Below are positions 16,023 through 24,690 of a stretch of DNA of 43,754 nucleotides, one piece after another. Each line of letters begins with the position of its first letter. Position 1 is the first letter of the stretch. The stretch comes from Succinatimonas sp. CAG:777 (GTDB lineage: Bacteria > Pseudomonadota > Gammaproteobacteria > Enterobacterales > Succinivibrionaceae). The notes under the pieces are model-generated. The model made no database searches. It had not been told where the DNA came from and was given only the letters and a program-made list of their open reading frames with translations. The stretch is taken from positions 1 through 43,754 of the forward strand of contig HF987967.1 in the NCBI GenBank assembly GCA_000431835.1, in the 5' to 3' direction. The translations under genes were made by a program, and so were the position numbers.

Positions 16023-16941
16023 AAAGAGGACAGATGGTATCACGAAGGTTTTGAGCTTGAGCAGCAGCTAAAGAGCAAGGGCTTTAATGTTGAGCTGTTC
16101 TTCGCTGGCGACGCAGATATCGATCTGCAGAACAGACAGATCAAAAGACTAGCAGACAGCAATGTTGATGCTCTGGTTATAGGCTCAATTGATGGTAATG
16201 CCTTATCCATTAAAAGACGCCAAAGCTAAGAGCATTCCTGTAATTAGCTATGACAGATTGATTACAGGGACTGATGCTGTAACATACTACGTATCTTTTG
16301 ATAATCAGCAAGTATGTAAAATTCAAGGACAGTACTTAATCGATAAGCTAAAACCTACAGTAGATGATCCTAAAAATATTGAGATCTTTTACGGCTCACT
16401 AGATGATAAAAATGACCTCTTCTTTTATGAAGAGGCAATGCAGATCTTAAAACCTTACATCGATAGCGGTGCGTTAGTAGTAAAGTCAGGAAAAATCTCA
16501 CCTAATGAGACGAATGTTCCTGGTTGGAGAACCGATCTTGCAAGTAAAAGAATGGATGAAATTCTTGATACTGTAGGGTATGGTGCTAATGGAGGCGTAA
16601 AACTCGATGGCATTTTATCTCCTGCTGACTGCTTAAGCGATGGCATTATCTTTACTTTAAAGAAAAAAGGATACACTCCATCAAATATTCCTGTAATTAC
16701 AGGACAGGATGCCACAGCTGAAGCTTTACAGAATGTAAAAGAAGGTTATCAGGCGATGACCATCTATAAATCAAGAGATGATCTTCATGATGCTGTTATA
16801 GACATGGTTAGATCTATTAGTTCAGGTAAAAAAGCTAACATAAATGACACTACAACCTATAACAACGGAGTAAAGGATATGGATTCATTCCCATGTACTC
16901 CTGAACTAATTGATAGATCTAATTTAGCAAAGTTACTTTAA
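16023..16941 (+). pseudogene. Truncated, frameshifted ChvE-type sugar-binding protein gene
   Basis: Two frames together resemble periplasmic sugar-binding proteins of the ChvE/MglB type. The first (to 16229) reads EDRWYHEGFELEQQLKSKGF ... LVIGSIDGNAL; the second (from about 16204) reads LKDAKAKSIPVISYDRL ... VITGQDA ... YNNGVKDMDSFPCTP. The join near 16200 needs a one-base insertion or two-base deletion. The signal peptide and first beta strand are missing, replaced by unrelated sequence before 16020. No transporter ATPase or permease gene adjoins. A terminator follows at 16976. Confidence 0.85.
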
Positions 16942-16975
16942 AAGCTAATTTTGGCTCTTACACTCTATCTTAAAT

Positions 16976-17002
16976 AACGCCTCACTTGAGGCGTTGCTTT
17001 TT
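16976..17002 (+). terminator. Intrinsic terminator after the sugar-binding pseudogene
   Basis: AACGCCTC/GAGGCGTT, a perfect 8-bp stem with loop ACTT, followed by GC and T5. It also separates the pseudogene from the convergent gene ending at 17016. Confidence 0.8.
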
Positions 17003-17015
17003 ATGTAGGAAGCTA

Positions 17016-19637
17016 TTAACCAAAACGACCAGTACCTGTTCTTTTGAGAATAACTACTGTTAAGAGGAGCATAACAAAACAGCCTACAAAGCTTAGGATA
17101 TAGCGCCATAAAGGAAGCTCTTCAGCTGATTTAGAATAGCTGTTTACGAAATCGCCTAAATGACAGCCTCGAGATGAGCAAGTTACTTTTCTACCCATAT
17201 CACCTTGAATATACCAAATATGCTTTGGATATTTTGAGCTTACACCATAAAGTCTTAAAACCTCATTAGCTTTTCGATTAAAGTTGTTCATCAATCTTAA
17301 TAGCGCCTTAGGATCAGATTGATAACTCTTAATGTCGTTATATGACAGGCCTGGCTCTAAATTTACAATTGAGTCATGTGTACTAAATCCGTTTTCAGCA
17401 ACAACTCTATCTAAAATATTTCCTTCTTTATCGATATCAACGCAAATTACACCTTTGCTTGAAATTACAGCATCCTTTTTAATTATAAAGGTATCGGCAA
17501 TTCCATTTGAAAGATCAAGCTGACCACCTCGACTGATTTCAAGTTCTTCAACAGTGTTTAAGCCTTTTTGGGCACCTTTAAAGTTAACAACTGAATCAGC
17601 TACATACAGACGTTTTACATCTAATGTACCTTTTACTGTAGTGTGTCCACCAAAGGCTGACAGAATAAGTGACTTACCAGTAATATCTCCATCAATGACT
17701 ACTGATGACTTCTTGTCAGGAACATAGCGGAGCAACTTGTTTTCCATAGAAGAGCCAGCGCTCTTTACACCAAAATTTACATTGGTATACAAAGATGAGA
17801 GTTTCTTTTTAACTTCATAGGCATTGATTGGCTTAAAAGGCGCATCAAACTGTAAGACACCAGGAAGTAAGGCATGGTTTTTATGGTTGGCATAAAAAGC
17901 CTTACCATTATCACCAAGATAAGCGAACCAATTTGAAATAATATCGCCACTAACTTTAGCTCTGTTCATGAAATTGATTTGTTTTACATGAGCAGATTCA
18001 TCAATATAGATTGAGCTCTTTTTGCCTGATACAGAACCTTTAATGTTAAGTTCTGAAACTATAGGTCCTCTAATTTCCTCAGGTGCAGCTACGCTTTGAG
18101 CGTTCTCTCTTTTTAAAATTCCCCTCTGAGCATCATAAGTTCTTACTCTTCGGTATGAACCTTGGTATTCACGCATATCGGATAGAACATTTGAGCCAAA
18201 GTCAAATCTGATGCCTACGCCATCTTCAGAGTTTGCAGATACTGAACCTTCAATGTTGAGAACATTGTCTCTTCCATAAGTTACAGCAATACCACTTGAA
18301 CCTATACCATTCTCATAGATAGCGGTGCTCTTATCAACAGTAATGTTGTTATAAGAACCATCAATTCTGATACCAATTGAAGCATAGCCTACGCTTGCTA
18401 TGGTGCCTTTTTGTATAACATCGTTATAGTTACCAAAGACATGACTTGCAATTGAAACTGGTATTCTTGAAGGCTGATCGGTCTTATAGTCATGGATAGC
18501 ATCTGACCAGGCATAAAAGCCCTGATTAAAGATGATGTGATTTCGATGTAATTTAGTACCACTCTTGTACAGTGAATTTGAATAAAATTCCCTGTCATTA
18601 ATGTTGTAACCCAAATCCTTTAACATCATCAATTCAGCCTGAGTATAAAAGCCATAATTGATAAAAGACGAATCAGATAGGATGGTGTTTCTTAAATTCA
18701 GGTAAGGACGGTTATTAAACCCAAAGTGCACAGCTAAATTAAGAGCTTTGTTAAAAGGGATCTTGTCATGAGTAACTGTAGCCTGACCTAATAGAAGTTG
18801 GGTATTGCGTCCTCCAAAATAGAGTCCGCACTTATCAATGGATGAATAAAAGCAGTCTTCACCAAAATCTGAAAACTTGTTTTCAGGCTGGATGTACTTA
18901 CCTAGTTTTTCTGAATATAAGTTACTATCGAATGAGGTTAAAGGTTTATAAAAACCTTTAGTATCATGCGAAGAGCGGAAACCTAATAAAGCAGGAAAAG
19001 AGCTTAATAGTTTAAAGGAGTATGACTCATTTATACCATTATCAGGAAGCTGCTTTAATTGTAGCTTTGATCTATAGAGCTCAAGATCTTTTGAATAATT
19101 GATTTCAATTAAACCAAAAGAGCGCTCATTTTCTCTTACACACTTACCTTTTAAATCAGCTTCTAATATACCTAAACCAGAGCAAACTGAATCAAAAGAG
19201 TAAAAATCGTCATAGCCACGAGTAACTCTATTTTTATCTGTATCTACAACTAAAGGTATCTTATAGAATTTGCCTTTTTTTATGTAATCTTTGAAAAGAT
19301 AGGTCAAAACACTAGAAGTGTTAGCATCCACATAATCTGACAAAGTGTCATTTAAGACAGTAAGAGTCTTAGGTGGCTTTATTTTTCCTTGAGTTTTGCT
19401 TTCAAAAAGAACATCAACTTTCTTTTCTGATGATTCAATGGATGGAGTAAACAGAGAATCTTTAAGCCAGAACATCTCTTCAGGTTCTGGCTTAGCAGTA
19501 AACAAGTCATACAGCGTTGATTTTGGTTTACCAAATCGAGGATCCACATATCCTGGAAGCTCGATTTGCGCAAAACTAGTTTGTGACAGCACTAAGGTCT
19601 GTATTAAAACGGCTAACGCTGTTACTTTGATTCTCAT
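17016..19637 (-). CDS. Passenger-like surface protein with C-terminal membrane anchor
   Basis: An 873-residue exported protein with a Sec signal (MRIKVTALAVLIQTLVLSQT, SFA cleavage). Residues of about 300-360 (HFGFNNRPYLN, TQAELMMLKDLGYNI) resemble the region after the zinc site in metalloprotease-like autotransporter passengers, but I see no HExxH. Residues of about 400-750 have glycine/asparagine-rich, beta-helix-like repeats (GIAVTYGRDN, GEDGVGIR-like steps, GDITGKSLIL). There is no autotransporter beta-barrel. Instead the end holds CSSRGC, one hydrophobic helix (ILSFVGCFVMLLLTVVIL) and KRTGTGRFG. It follows the L,D-transpeptidase gene by 12 bases and is probably co-transcribed. Function unknown; an anchored adhesin or envelope protein is likely. 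Confidence 0.75.
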   Translation of the reverse strand: MRIKVTALAVLIQTLVLSQTSFAQIELPGYVDPRFGKPKSTLYDLFTAKPEPEEMFWLKDSLFTPSIESSEKKVDVLFESKTQGKIKPPKTLTVLNDTLSDYVDANTSSVLTYLFKDYIKKGKFYKIPLVVDTDKNRVTRGYDDFYSFDSVCSGLGILEADLKGKCVRENERSFGLIEINYSKDLELYRSKLQLKQLPDNGINESYSFKLLSSFPALLGFRSSHDTKGFYKPLTSFDSNLYSEKLGKYIQPENKFSDFGEDCFYSSIDKCGLYFGGRNTQLLLGQATVTHDKIPFNKALNLAVHFGFNNRPYLNLRNTILSDSSFINYGFYTQAELMMLKDLGYNINDREFYSNSLYKSGTKLHRNHIIFNQGFYAWSDAIHDYKTDQPSRIPVSIASHVFGNYNDVIQKGTIASVGYASIGIRIDGSYNNITVDKSTAIYENGIGSSGIAVTYGRDNVLNIEGSVSANSEDGVGIRFDFGSNVLSDMREYQGSYRRVRTYDAQRGILKRENAQSVAAPEEIRGPIVSELNIKGSVSGKKSSIYIDESAHVKQINFMNRAKVSGDIISNWFAYLGDNGKAFYANHKNHALLPGVLQFDAPFKPINAYEVKKKLSSLYTNVNFGVKSAGSSMENKLLRYVPDKKSSVVIDGDITGKSLILSAFGGHTTVKGTLDVKRLYVADSVVNFKGAQKGLNTVEELEISRGGQLDLSNGIADTFIIKKDAVISSKGVICVDIDKEGNILDRVVAENGFSTHDSIVNLEPGLSYNDIKSYQSDPKALLRLMNNFNRKANEVLRLYGVSSKYPKHIWYIQGDMGRKVTCSSRGCHLGDFVNSYSKSAEELPLWRYILSFVGCFVMLLLTVVILKRTGTGRFG

Positions 19638-19649
19638 TAATAACTACAG

Positions 19650-20567
19650 TTAAAACTCTGGTGGATTTAGGAGCACTGGTCGACCTGAACGCTCATCAAG
19701 TGCCTTTTTAAGAATATCCTGATTGATTCTTGGATCTTTGAAGAATTGTAACTGAGCTTGTGTGAATGAGAATGGGACGGTTGTATCAAAATTCTCAAAT
19801 TCTGATTCACTTCTTGATAGAGGCTGATGAACCTCAATATAGAGATCTCCATTTGGCTCTTCAGCAAATTTAATTGGTTGATTAATGAACTCTACACGAG
19901 TACCAACTGGAACCTTATGGAATAAAGTCTCGTTATCCTCATTACGCAGACGGACGCAGCCATGACTTACACGTAAACCGATACCAAAGTCAGCATTAGT
20001 ACCGTGAATTGCATAAAGCTTTCCCACGTACATAGCATATAGTCCCATAGGATTATCAGGACCTGCTGGAACTACAGCTGGTAAATACTCACCTTCTGCA
20101 GCATATTCTGCTCTCATCTTAGCTGTTGGAGTCCAGGTAGGACCAGCCTTTTTACGCTCTACTTTGGTAACCCAAGCCATAGGTGTACCTTTACCTAACT
20201 GACCGATACCAATTGGATAAACTTCTACATTACCGCCATTAAAATAATACAGTCTCATTTCAGCAGAATTGACGATAATGCCCTCATGAACTGTTGGGGG
20301 TAAGATAAGTTTTGTAGGAATAATTAGTTTTGAACCTTTAGCAGGAACGATAGGATCAACCTCTGGGTTTGCCTCAATCATATTAGACAAACCTAAATGA
20401 TACTCTGCTGCAACATACTCTAAAGTAGTAGTTCCAGTATCGTTAATTGAATAAACCTGCTCTTCACCTAAAACCTGGTGACCATTTAAAGGATAAATAT
20501 TAGTTGTGGCTTGAGCTACCTGAAAAGAAGCTGCTAAAGATACTGCCAATGCTAATTTTTTTAACAT
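19650..20567 (-). CDS. Periplasmic L,D-transpeptidase (ErfK/YbiS/YcfS type)
   Basis: A 305-residue exported enzyme. The start at 20567 (MLKKLALAVSLAA) begins a clear signal peptide ending AQA; upstream in-frame ATGs add unlikely sequence. A LysM-like module (about 35-90) binds glycan. The YkuD catalytic domain follows, with IHGTN and SHGCVRLRNED carrying the active-site histidine and cysteine. Such enzymes attach Braun's lipoprotein or outer-membrane proteins to diaminopimelate, or make 3-3 cross-links. The next gene in the operon encodes the anchored passenger-like protein, a possible partner by position only. Divergent from leuS. Confidence 0.92.
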   Translation of the reverse strand: MLKKLALAVSLAASFQVAQATTNIYPLNGHQVLGEEQVYSINDTGTTTLEYVAAEYHLGLSNMIEANPEVDPIVPAKGSKLIIPTKLILPPTVHEGIIVNSAEMRLYYFNGGNVEVYPIGIGQLGKGTPMAWVTKVERKKAGPTWTPTAKMRAEYAAEGEYLPAVVPAGPDNPMGLYAMYVGKLYAIHGTNADFGIGLRVSHGCVRLRNEDNETLFHKVPVGTRVEFINQPIKFAEEPNGDLYIEVHQPLSRSESEFENFDTTVPFSFTQAQLQFFKDPRINQDILKKALDERSGRPVLLNPPEF

Positions 20568-20742
20568 GATAAATCTGTCTCTGCTTTTTACTTTTTGTAC
20601 AGTTTTCAAAACTGTGCTAATTGTACTATTTTTATAAACAAAATGCGCAAGAGCGCACAATTTTGTCTTTATGGAACAAAATGAATTATTTCAAAATTAC
20701 CAAAAGCTGATGTTATGGCGCCCCTCTTTCCATATATTTTTG

Positions 20743-20758
20743 CGTGATTTTGGTCAAA
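20743..20758. promoter_or_regulatory. CRP-like site in the ldt-leuS divergent region
   Basis: CGTGA-6-TCAAA matches eight of the ten core positions of the CRP consensus TGTGA-6-TCACA. It lies about 180 bases upstream of the L,D-transpeptidase start and about 115 upstream of leuS. It is a single motif match without other support. Confidence 0.25.
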
Positions 20759-20779
20759 TTTGCCTATAAATGTGGCAAA
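20759..20779. promoter_or_regulatory. Palindrome upstream of leuS
   Basis: TTTGCC and GGCAAA are separated by nine bases. It adjoins the CRP-like match and lies about 90 bases before the leuS start. It could be an operator or a short transcript stem; function unknown. Confidence 0.3.
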
Positions 20780-20871
20780 ATATGAGATTATTTTTAATTA
20801 GATTTTTTTTTATTGATTCTTTTAAATAAAGAACCGCATAAAGTTTTAAAGTAATTTTCGGAGCAATGTCG

Positions 20872-23469
20872 ATGTCTGCCAATAAAGTTGCATACAATCC
20901 ACAAGAAATTGAGCCAGAAGTACAAAAATACTGGGCCGATCATCAAACCTTCCATGCAACAGAAGATAAGAATAAAGAAAAGTATTACTGCTTAGTTATG
21001 TTCCCATATCCATCAGGACGCTTACACATGGGTCACGTACGTAACTATACCATTGGTGACGTAATTGCACGTTTTAACCGTTTATTAGGTAAGAATGTTT
21101 TAGCACCTATCGGTTGGGATGCTTTCGGTATGCCTGCTGAAAATGCAGCTATTAAGAACAATAAGCAACCTAGCGACTGGACCTATTCAAACATTGACTA
21201 CATGAAGAAGCAGTTAAAGTCATTAGGTCTTTCTTACGATTGGGCAAGAGAAGTTGCTACATGCCGTCCTGAGTACTATAAGTGGGAGCAGAAGTTCTTC
21301 GGTGAGTTATACAAGAAAGGCTTAGTTTACAAGAAGCTTTCAACTGTTAACTGGTGTCCTGTTGATCACACTGTTCTTGCAAATGAGCAGGTTGAAGATG
21401 GTTGTTGCTGGAGATGCGGCTCTAAAGTTGAGCAGCGTGAAATTCCTCAGTGGTACTTAAAGATCACTGCTTATGCTGATGAGTTATTAAAAGACTTAGA
21501 TCAATTAGACGGTTGGCCTGAGCGTGTTCGTACCATGCAGCGCAACTGGATTGGTCGTTCTGAAGGTTTAAATATCACCTTTAAGGTTGCTGACAGTGAT
21601 GAAACCTTTACTGTTTATACCACTCGTCCAGATACCTTCATGGGTATTACTTACATTTCTATTTCAGCAAATCACCCATTAGTAAAGAAATGCTGTGAGA
21701 CCAATCCTGAGTTAGACGCTTTCTGTAAAGAGTGCCGTACTCAGAAGTTTGCTGAAGCTGATATTGCAACCATGGAAAAGAAAGGTATGGCTACAGGTCT
21801 GTATGCTATCCACCCATTAAATGGTCGCAAGGTTCCAATTTATGTAGCTAACTTCGTAATTATGGATTACGGTACCGGTGCTGTGATGTCAGTTCCAGGT
21901 CATGACGATCGCGATTATGAGTTTGCTAAGAAATACGGCATTGACATCATTCCTGTAATTAAGGCTTCAAAAGATTCAGATGATCCTGATTTATCAGAAC
22001 ACGCTTTCACTGAGCACGGTATTGCCTGCCACTCAGGTGAATTTGACGGAATGAACTTTGAAGAAGCTTTCAAAGCAATTGCAGACAAGCTAGAGTCAAT
22101 GGGCTGTGCTCAGAGAAAGGTAAACTACAGATTACGTGACTGGGGTATTTCTCGTCAGCGTTACTGGGGTGCACCTATCCCAATGTTAACCATCGATGAG
22201 ACTGGTGAAATTGTTCCTGAGTTAGATGAAAATCTACCAGTTGAATTACCTAGCAATGTTAAGATCGATGGCGTTATCTCTCCATTAAAGACAGACGAGA
22301 GCTGGTACAAGACCACTTATGATGGCAAGGCTGCTACTCGTGAAACTGATACCTTTGATACCTTCATGGAATCATCATGGTATTACGCTCGTTACTGCTC
22401 ACCACGTGACGAAAAAGAGATGTTTGATAAGGATGCAGCTAACTACTGGTTACCAGTTGATCAGTACATCGGTGGTATTGAGCACGCTGTATTACACTTA
22501 CTGTACTCACGTTTCTTCTTCAAGTTATTACGTGATGCTGGTATGGTTAAGTATGATGAGCCATTCAAGCGCTTATTATGCCAAGGCATGGTACTGGCAG
22601 ATGCTTACTACTATCTTGATGAGAACGGCACTAAGAATTGGGTAAATCCATTAGATGCAATTCCTACCCGTGACGATAAGGGCAACATCGTTTCTGCTGT
22701 AGATAAAGACGGTCATAAACTTCACCACGAGGGTATGATTAAGATGTCTAAGTCAAAGGCTAACGGTATCGATCCTGAAGATATGGTAAGAATGTATGGT
22801 GCTGATACTGTAAGACTGTTCATGATGTTCGCATCTCCTGCTGAATTAACACTTGAGTGGAGACAGTCTGGTGTTGAAGGCTCTCAGAGATTCTTACGTA
22901 AGTTATGGTCACAGGTTCAGGATTTAACCTTAGCAGGTCCATGTGTAAAACTAGACAAGTCTAAACTAACTCCAGAGCTACGTAAGCTACGTCATGATCT
23001 GCACTTAACTATTGAGAAGGTAACCGACGATATCGGTCGTCGTCAGACTTTCAATACTGCAATTGCAGCTATCATGGAGCTTCTAAATGTTGCTTCTAAG
23101 TGCACTGGCACTGATGAGGTTTCAATGGCTGTTCGTTATGAGGTATACAACAACGTAGTGCTAATGCTCTACCCTATCGTTCCTCATATCTGCTTCAAGC
23201 TATGGTCAATCTTAGGCAACACTACCGAGATCGATAAAGAGACTTGGCCTACTGTTGATAAGGATGCTTTAAAGGAAGACGAAATTACTGTTGTTGTTCA
23301 GGTAAACGGCAAGGTTCGTGCAAGAATGAGCATTGATCCAAGTCTTGATGAGAACACAGTAACTGAAAAGGCTTTAGCTACTGAAGAAGTTAAGAAGTTC
23401 ACAGATGGTAAACAGATTAAGAAGACCATCTATGTTAAGGGCAGATTAGTTAACATCGTTGCTATCTAA
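20872..23469 (+). CDS. leuS: Leucyl-tRNA synthetase
   Basis: An 865-residue class I aminoacyl-tRNA synthetase. HMGH (52-55, the HIGH motif, after PYPSGRL) and KMSKS (624-628) form the ATP site. A zinc-type insertion shows CPVDH and CWRC. The editing domain contains TTRPDTFMG and the GTGAVMSVPGHDDRD block, so mischarged tRNA hydrolysis is expected. The second ATG at 20872 is chosen over 20866 because CGGAG (20859-20863) is eight bases before it but only two before the first. Heads the leuS-lptE-holA-nadD-rsfS-rlmH order. Confidence 0.97.
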   Translation: MSANKVAYNPQEIEPEVQKYWADHQTFHATEDKNKEKYYCLVMFPYPSGRLHMGHVRNYTIGDVIARFNRLLGKNVLAPIGWDAFGMPAENAAIKNNKQPSDWTYSNIDYMKKQLKSLGLSYDWAREVATCRPEYYKWEQKFFGELYKKGLVYKKLSTVNWCPVDHTVLANEQVEDGCCWRCGSKVEQREIPQWYLKITAYADELLKDLDQLDGWPERVRTMQRNWIGRSEGLNITFKVADSDETFTVYTTRPDTFMGITYISISANHPLVKKCCETNPELDAFCKECRTQKFAEADIATMEKKGMATGLYAIHPLNGRKVPIYVANFVIMDYGTGAVMSVPGHDDRDYEFAKKYGIDIIPVIKASKDSDDPDLSEHAFTEHGIACHSGEFDGMNFEEAFKAIADKLESMGCAQRKVNYRLRDWGISRQRYWGAPIPMLTIDETGEIVPELDENLPVELPSNVKIDGVISPLKTDESWYKTTYDGKAATRETDTFDTFMESSWYYARYCSPRDEKEMFDKDAANYWLPVDQYIGGIEHAVLHLLYSRFFFKLLRDAGMVKYDEPFKRLLCQGMVLADAYYYLDENGTKNWVNPLDAIPTRDDKGNIVSAVDKDGHKLHHEGMIKMSKSKANGIDPEDMVRMYGADTVRLFMMFASPAELTLEWRQSGVEGSQRFLRKLWSQVQDLTLAGPCVKLDKSKLTPELRKLRHDLHLTIEKVTDDIGRRQTFNTAIAAIMELLNVASKCTGTDEVSMAVRYEVYNNVVLMLYPIVPHICFKLWSILGNTTEIDKETWPTVDKDALKEDEITVVVQVNGKVRARMSIDPSLDENTVTEKALATEEVKKFTDGKQIKKTIYVKGRLVNIVAI

Positions 23470-23535
23470 AGTTCTTAAAAGACTAAAAAAAGCAATACAA
23501 CTAGGATATGCAGTAAATAGGTAAAGGCGGTAATA

Positions 23536-24351
23536 ATGAAATTCAAGCTTGTTTGTATAGGCGCACTGATGCTTGGACTTAGTTCTTGCGGATTCCATGT
23601 TCCAAATCAGAACAGGCTTGGTTCTAATATTTCAGAAATTGCAGTCTCTGGTTCTTATCACAACAAGTTCTATAAGCTAGTTGTGCATAAGCTTGAAATG
23701 AGAGGTATTAAGGTAGATTACCAAGGTACCTCTAATAGATCCCCTGAGGAAAGAAAGGATATTCCTACTCTTTCAATTACTGCTCCTAGTGTAAGTTTGC
23801 CTCTTGCTTCCATTAACTCTAGAGGTGCTGCACTTGAGTACAATGTTATTGTAAGAACTCAAGCAAGACTTACTATTCCTAACAGTTCAAAACCAATCAT
23901 CATGAGAAACGGTCTTACTAGAACTACTCTAAATAAGGCTGATAATGCTCTAGCTTCAACTAATGAGCAGGAGCTTGTAATTGATGAGTGCTATGAAGTG
24001 TTAGCAGATCAGATGATTGCAAGAATTAACTATCTTGGGAAACAATCTGATCCTGATGAACCTTTTGTAGCTCCTGCTGAATTACTTTTAGCAAAAGATG
24101 AAGATAACAATGACATATATATTGATAACTCAAGAAATATGACATTGTTAGAAGCTCTAAGTGCTAAACAGGATGCTGAAGTTGCTCAAGGTAAAGCTGT
24201 AAGTTTAAGTGATCTGAACAATGGTATGAAAGTACTTAATAAGAACAAAGAGTACTCTCTGCCTAAGGTAGAACCTAAGATCCCTCATGAGGCCCCAGAG
24301 TCATTATCTGAAGAAGGTTTCTTGAAGACTGAAGATAACGAAAATAAATAA
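23536..24351 (+). CDS. lptE: LPS-assembly lipoprotein LptE
   Basis: A 271-residue outer-membrane lipoprotein, the plug of the LptD translocon. The lipobox LSSC gives acylated cysteine 18, followed by GFHV as in E. coli. Position right after leuS and before holA supports the call. The conserved core ends near residue 170. About 100 further residues (from roughly DPDEPFVAPAE) are acidic and asparagine-rich with no match to the E. coli protein (193 residues), so this is a lineage-specific tail of unknown use. The terminator at 24374 follows. Confidence 0.88.
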   Translation: MKFKLVCIGALMLGLSSCGFHVPNQNRLGSNISEIAVSGSYHNKFYKLVVHKLEMRGIKVDYQGTSNRSPEERKDIPTLSITAPSVSLPLASINSRGAALEYNVIVRTQARLTIPNSSKPIIMRNGLTRTTLNKADNALASTNEQELVIDECYEVLADQMIARINYLGKQSDPDEPFVAPAELLLAKDEDNNDIYIDNSRNMTLLEALSAKQDAEVAQGKAVSLSDLNNGMKVLNKNKEYSLPKVEPKIPHEAPESLSEEGFLKTEDNENK

Positions 24352-24373
24352 TATGTTTTAATAAGTTAATAGA

Positions 24374-24403
24374 AAGCTCAAATTGAAAAATTTGGGCTTT
24401 TTT
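24374..24403 (+). terminator. Intrinsic terminator after lptE
   Basis: AAGCTCAAATT and AATTTGGGCTT pair over 11 positions (one G-U) around a GAAA loop, followed by six T residues. It separates leuS-lptE from the small locus at 24480-24720. Confidence 0.88.
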
Positions 24404-24480
24404 ATTTGATTAAGTAAGACAAGGATAGAGAATAAGTATACCCATTCAGTAAACTTATATTATTACTAATAAAATTACTG

Positions 24481-24486
24481 TATACT
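24481..24486 (+). promoter_or_regulatory. -10 element of the hydrophobic-peptide transcript
   Basis: TATACT, preceded directly by TG, matches a -10 box. The -35 region (TATTAT at 24458-24463) is poor. The predicted start near 24493 coincides with a small 5' stem GTTAC-TTAG-GTAAC (24493-24506), which could protect the RNA end. Rated from sequence only. Confidence 0.45.
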
Positions 24487-24512
24487 AGACAGGTTACTTA
24501 GGTAACACCGGC

Positions 24513-24557
24513 GGTTCTAGACTCCTAGGCCACGGGAATGACCTAGGAGCTAGAACC
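24513..24557 (+). promoter_or_regulatory. Long leader hairpin burying a ribosome site
   Basis: GGTTCTAG-a-CTCCTAGG (24513-24529) pairs with CCTAGGAG-CTAGAACC (24542-24557): 16 base pairs with one bulged A and a 12-base loop. The 3' arm contains AGGAG (24545-24549), the Shine-Dalgarno of the leader ORF starting at 24558, paired with CTCCT. Translation of the leader, and of the coupled peptide, should be blocked while this stem is folded. ATG then TTTTT follows, so it could also promote some termination. Confidence 0.75.
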
Positions 24558-24590
24558 ATGTTTTTAACTAAAACAAAGGATTTCTTATGA
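24558..24590 (+). CDS. 10-residue leader ORF coupled to the hydrophobic peptide
   Basis: ATG at 24558 opens MFLTKTKDFL and stops at TGA 24588-24590, which overlaps the start of the next ORF as ATGA. Its AGGAG is eight bases upstream but inside the hairpin. This arrangement resembles mok/hok coupling, in which a leader ORF opens the toxin start. Coding is inferred from position and overlap alone. Confidence 0.5.
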   Translation: MFLTKTKDFL

Positions 24591-24649
24591 AATACTTTTT
24601 TATAGTTGTGGTTCTAGTTTTACTATTATGGTCACAGCCTGTTTGGTAA
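24587..24649 (+). CDS. Candidate type I toxin, 20-residue hydrophobic peptide
   Basis: The peptide MKYFFIVVVLVLLLWSQPVW is almost entirely one hydrophobic stretch, like the Ibs toxins of E. coli (18-19 residues, core of Ile/Val/Leu then S and an aromatic end). AAGGA (24576-24580) lies six bases before the ATG, and the ORF overlaps the leader stop by ATGA. Insertion in the inner membrane and depolarisation is the expected action if it is a toxin. The opposite strand has a strong promoter placed to make an RNA antisense to it. No homology search was possible, and a regulatory leader peptide is the main alternative. Confidence 0.6.
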   Translation: MKYFFIVVVLVLLLWSQPVW

Positions 24650-24684
24650 GATAGAACCGCAAAGAGCAGAGGTTTCCCGCCTCT
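24587..24684 (-). ncRNA. Predicted antisense RNA to the hydrophobic peptide
   Basis: A promoter at 24691-24718 on the minus strand predicts a start near 24684. The RNA would begin with a strong hairpin (arms at 24664-24672 and 24680-24688, nine base pairs) and then be complementary to the whole peptide ORF, including its ribosome site if it runs past 24587. No T-rich terminator is seen on this strand, so the 3' end given is nominal. The layout matches Sib/Ibs pairs. Confidence 0.45.
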
Positions 24685-24690
24685 GCTCCC

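Noticed and set aside
16020..16070. CPLC motif suggesting a zinc ribbon at the upstream end of the minus-strand remnant
   Set aside because: That part is the antisense of the sugar-binding pseudogene, so the cysteines are probably accidental.
17016..19637. Classical autotransporter
   Set aside because: The C-terminus is a single helix with a basic tail, not a beta-barrel with an aromatic last residue; kept as barrel-less passenger-like protein.
19379..19653. Plus-strand ORF of 85 codons and similar short frames over 17016-19637
   Set aside because: Shadows of the long passenger-like gene, with no ribosome sites and out of line with codon usage.
22319..22645. 108-codon ORF within leuS
   Set aside because: An alternative frame inside a highly conserved synthetase gene.
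24664..24688. Hairpin GAGCAGAGG/CCTCTGCTC as an intrinsic terminator of the toxin-like mRNA
   Set aside because: No T run follows on the plus strand; it better fits a 5' stem of the antisense RNA.
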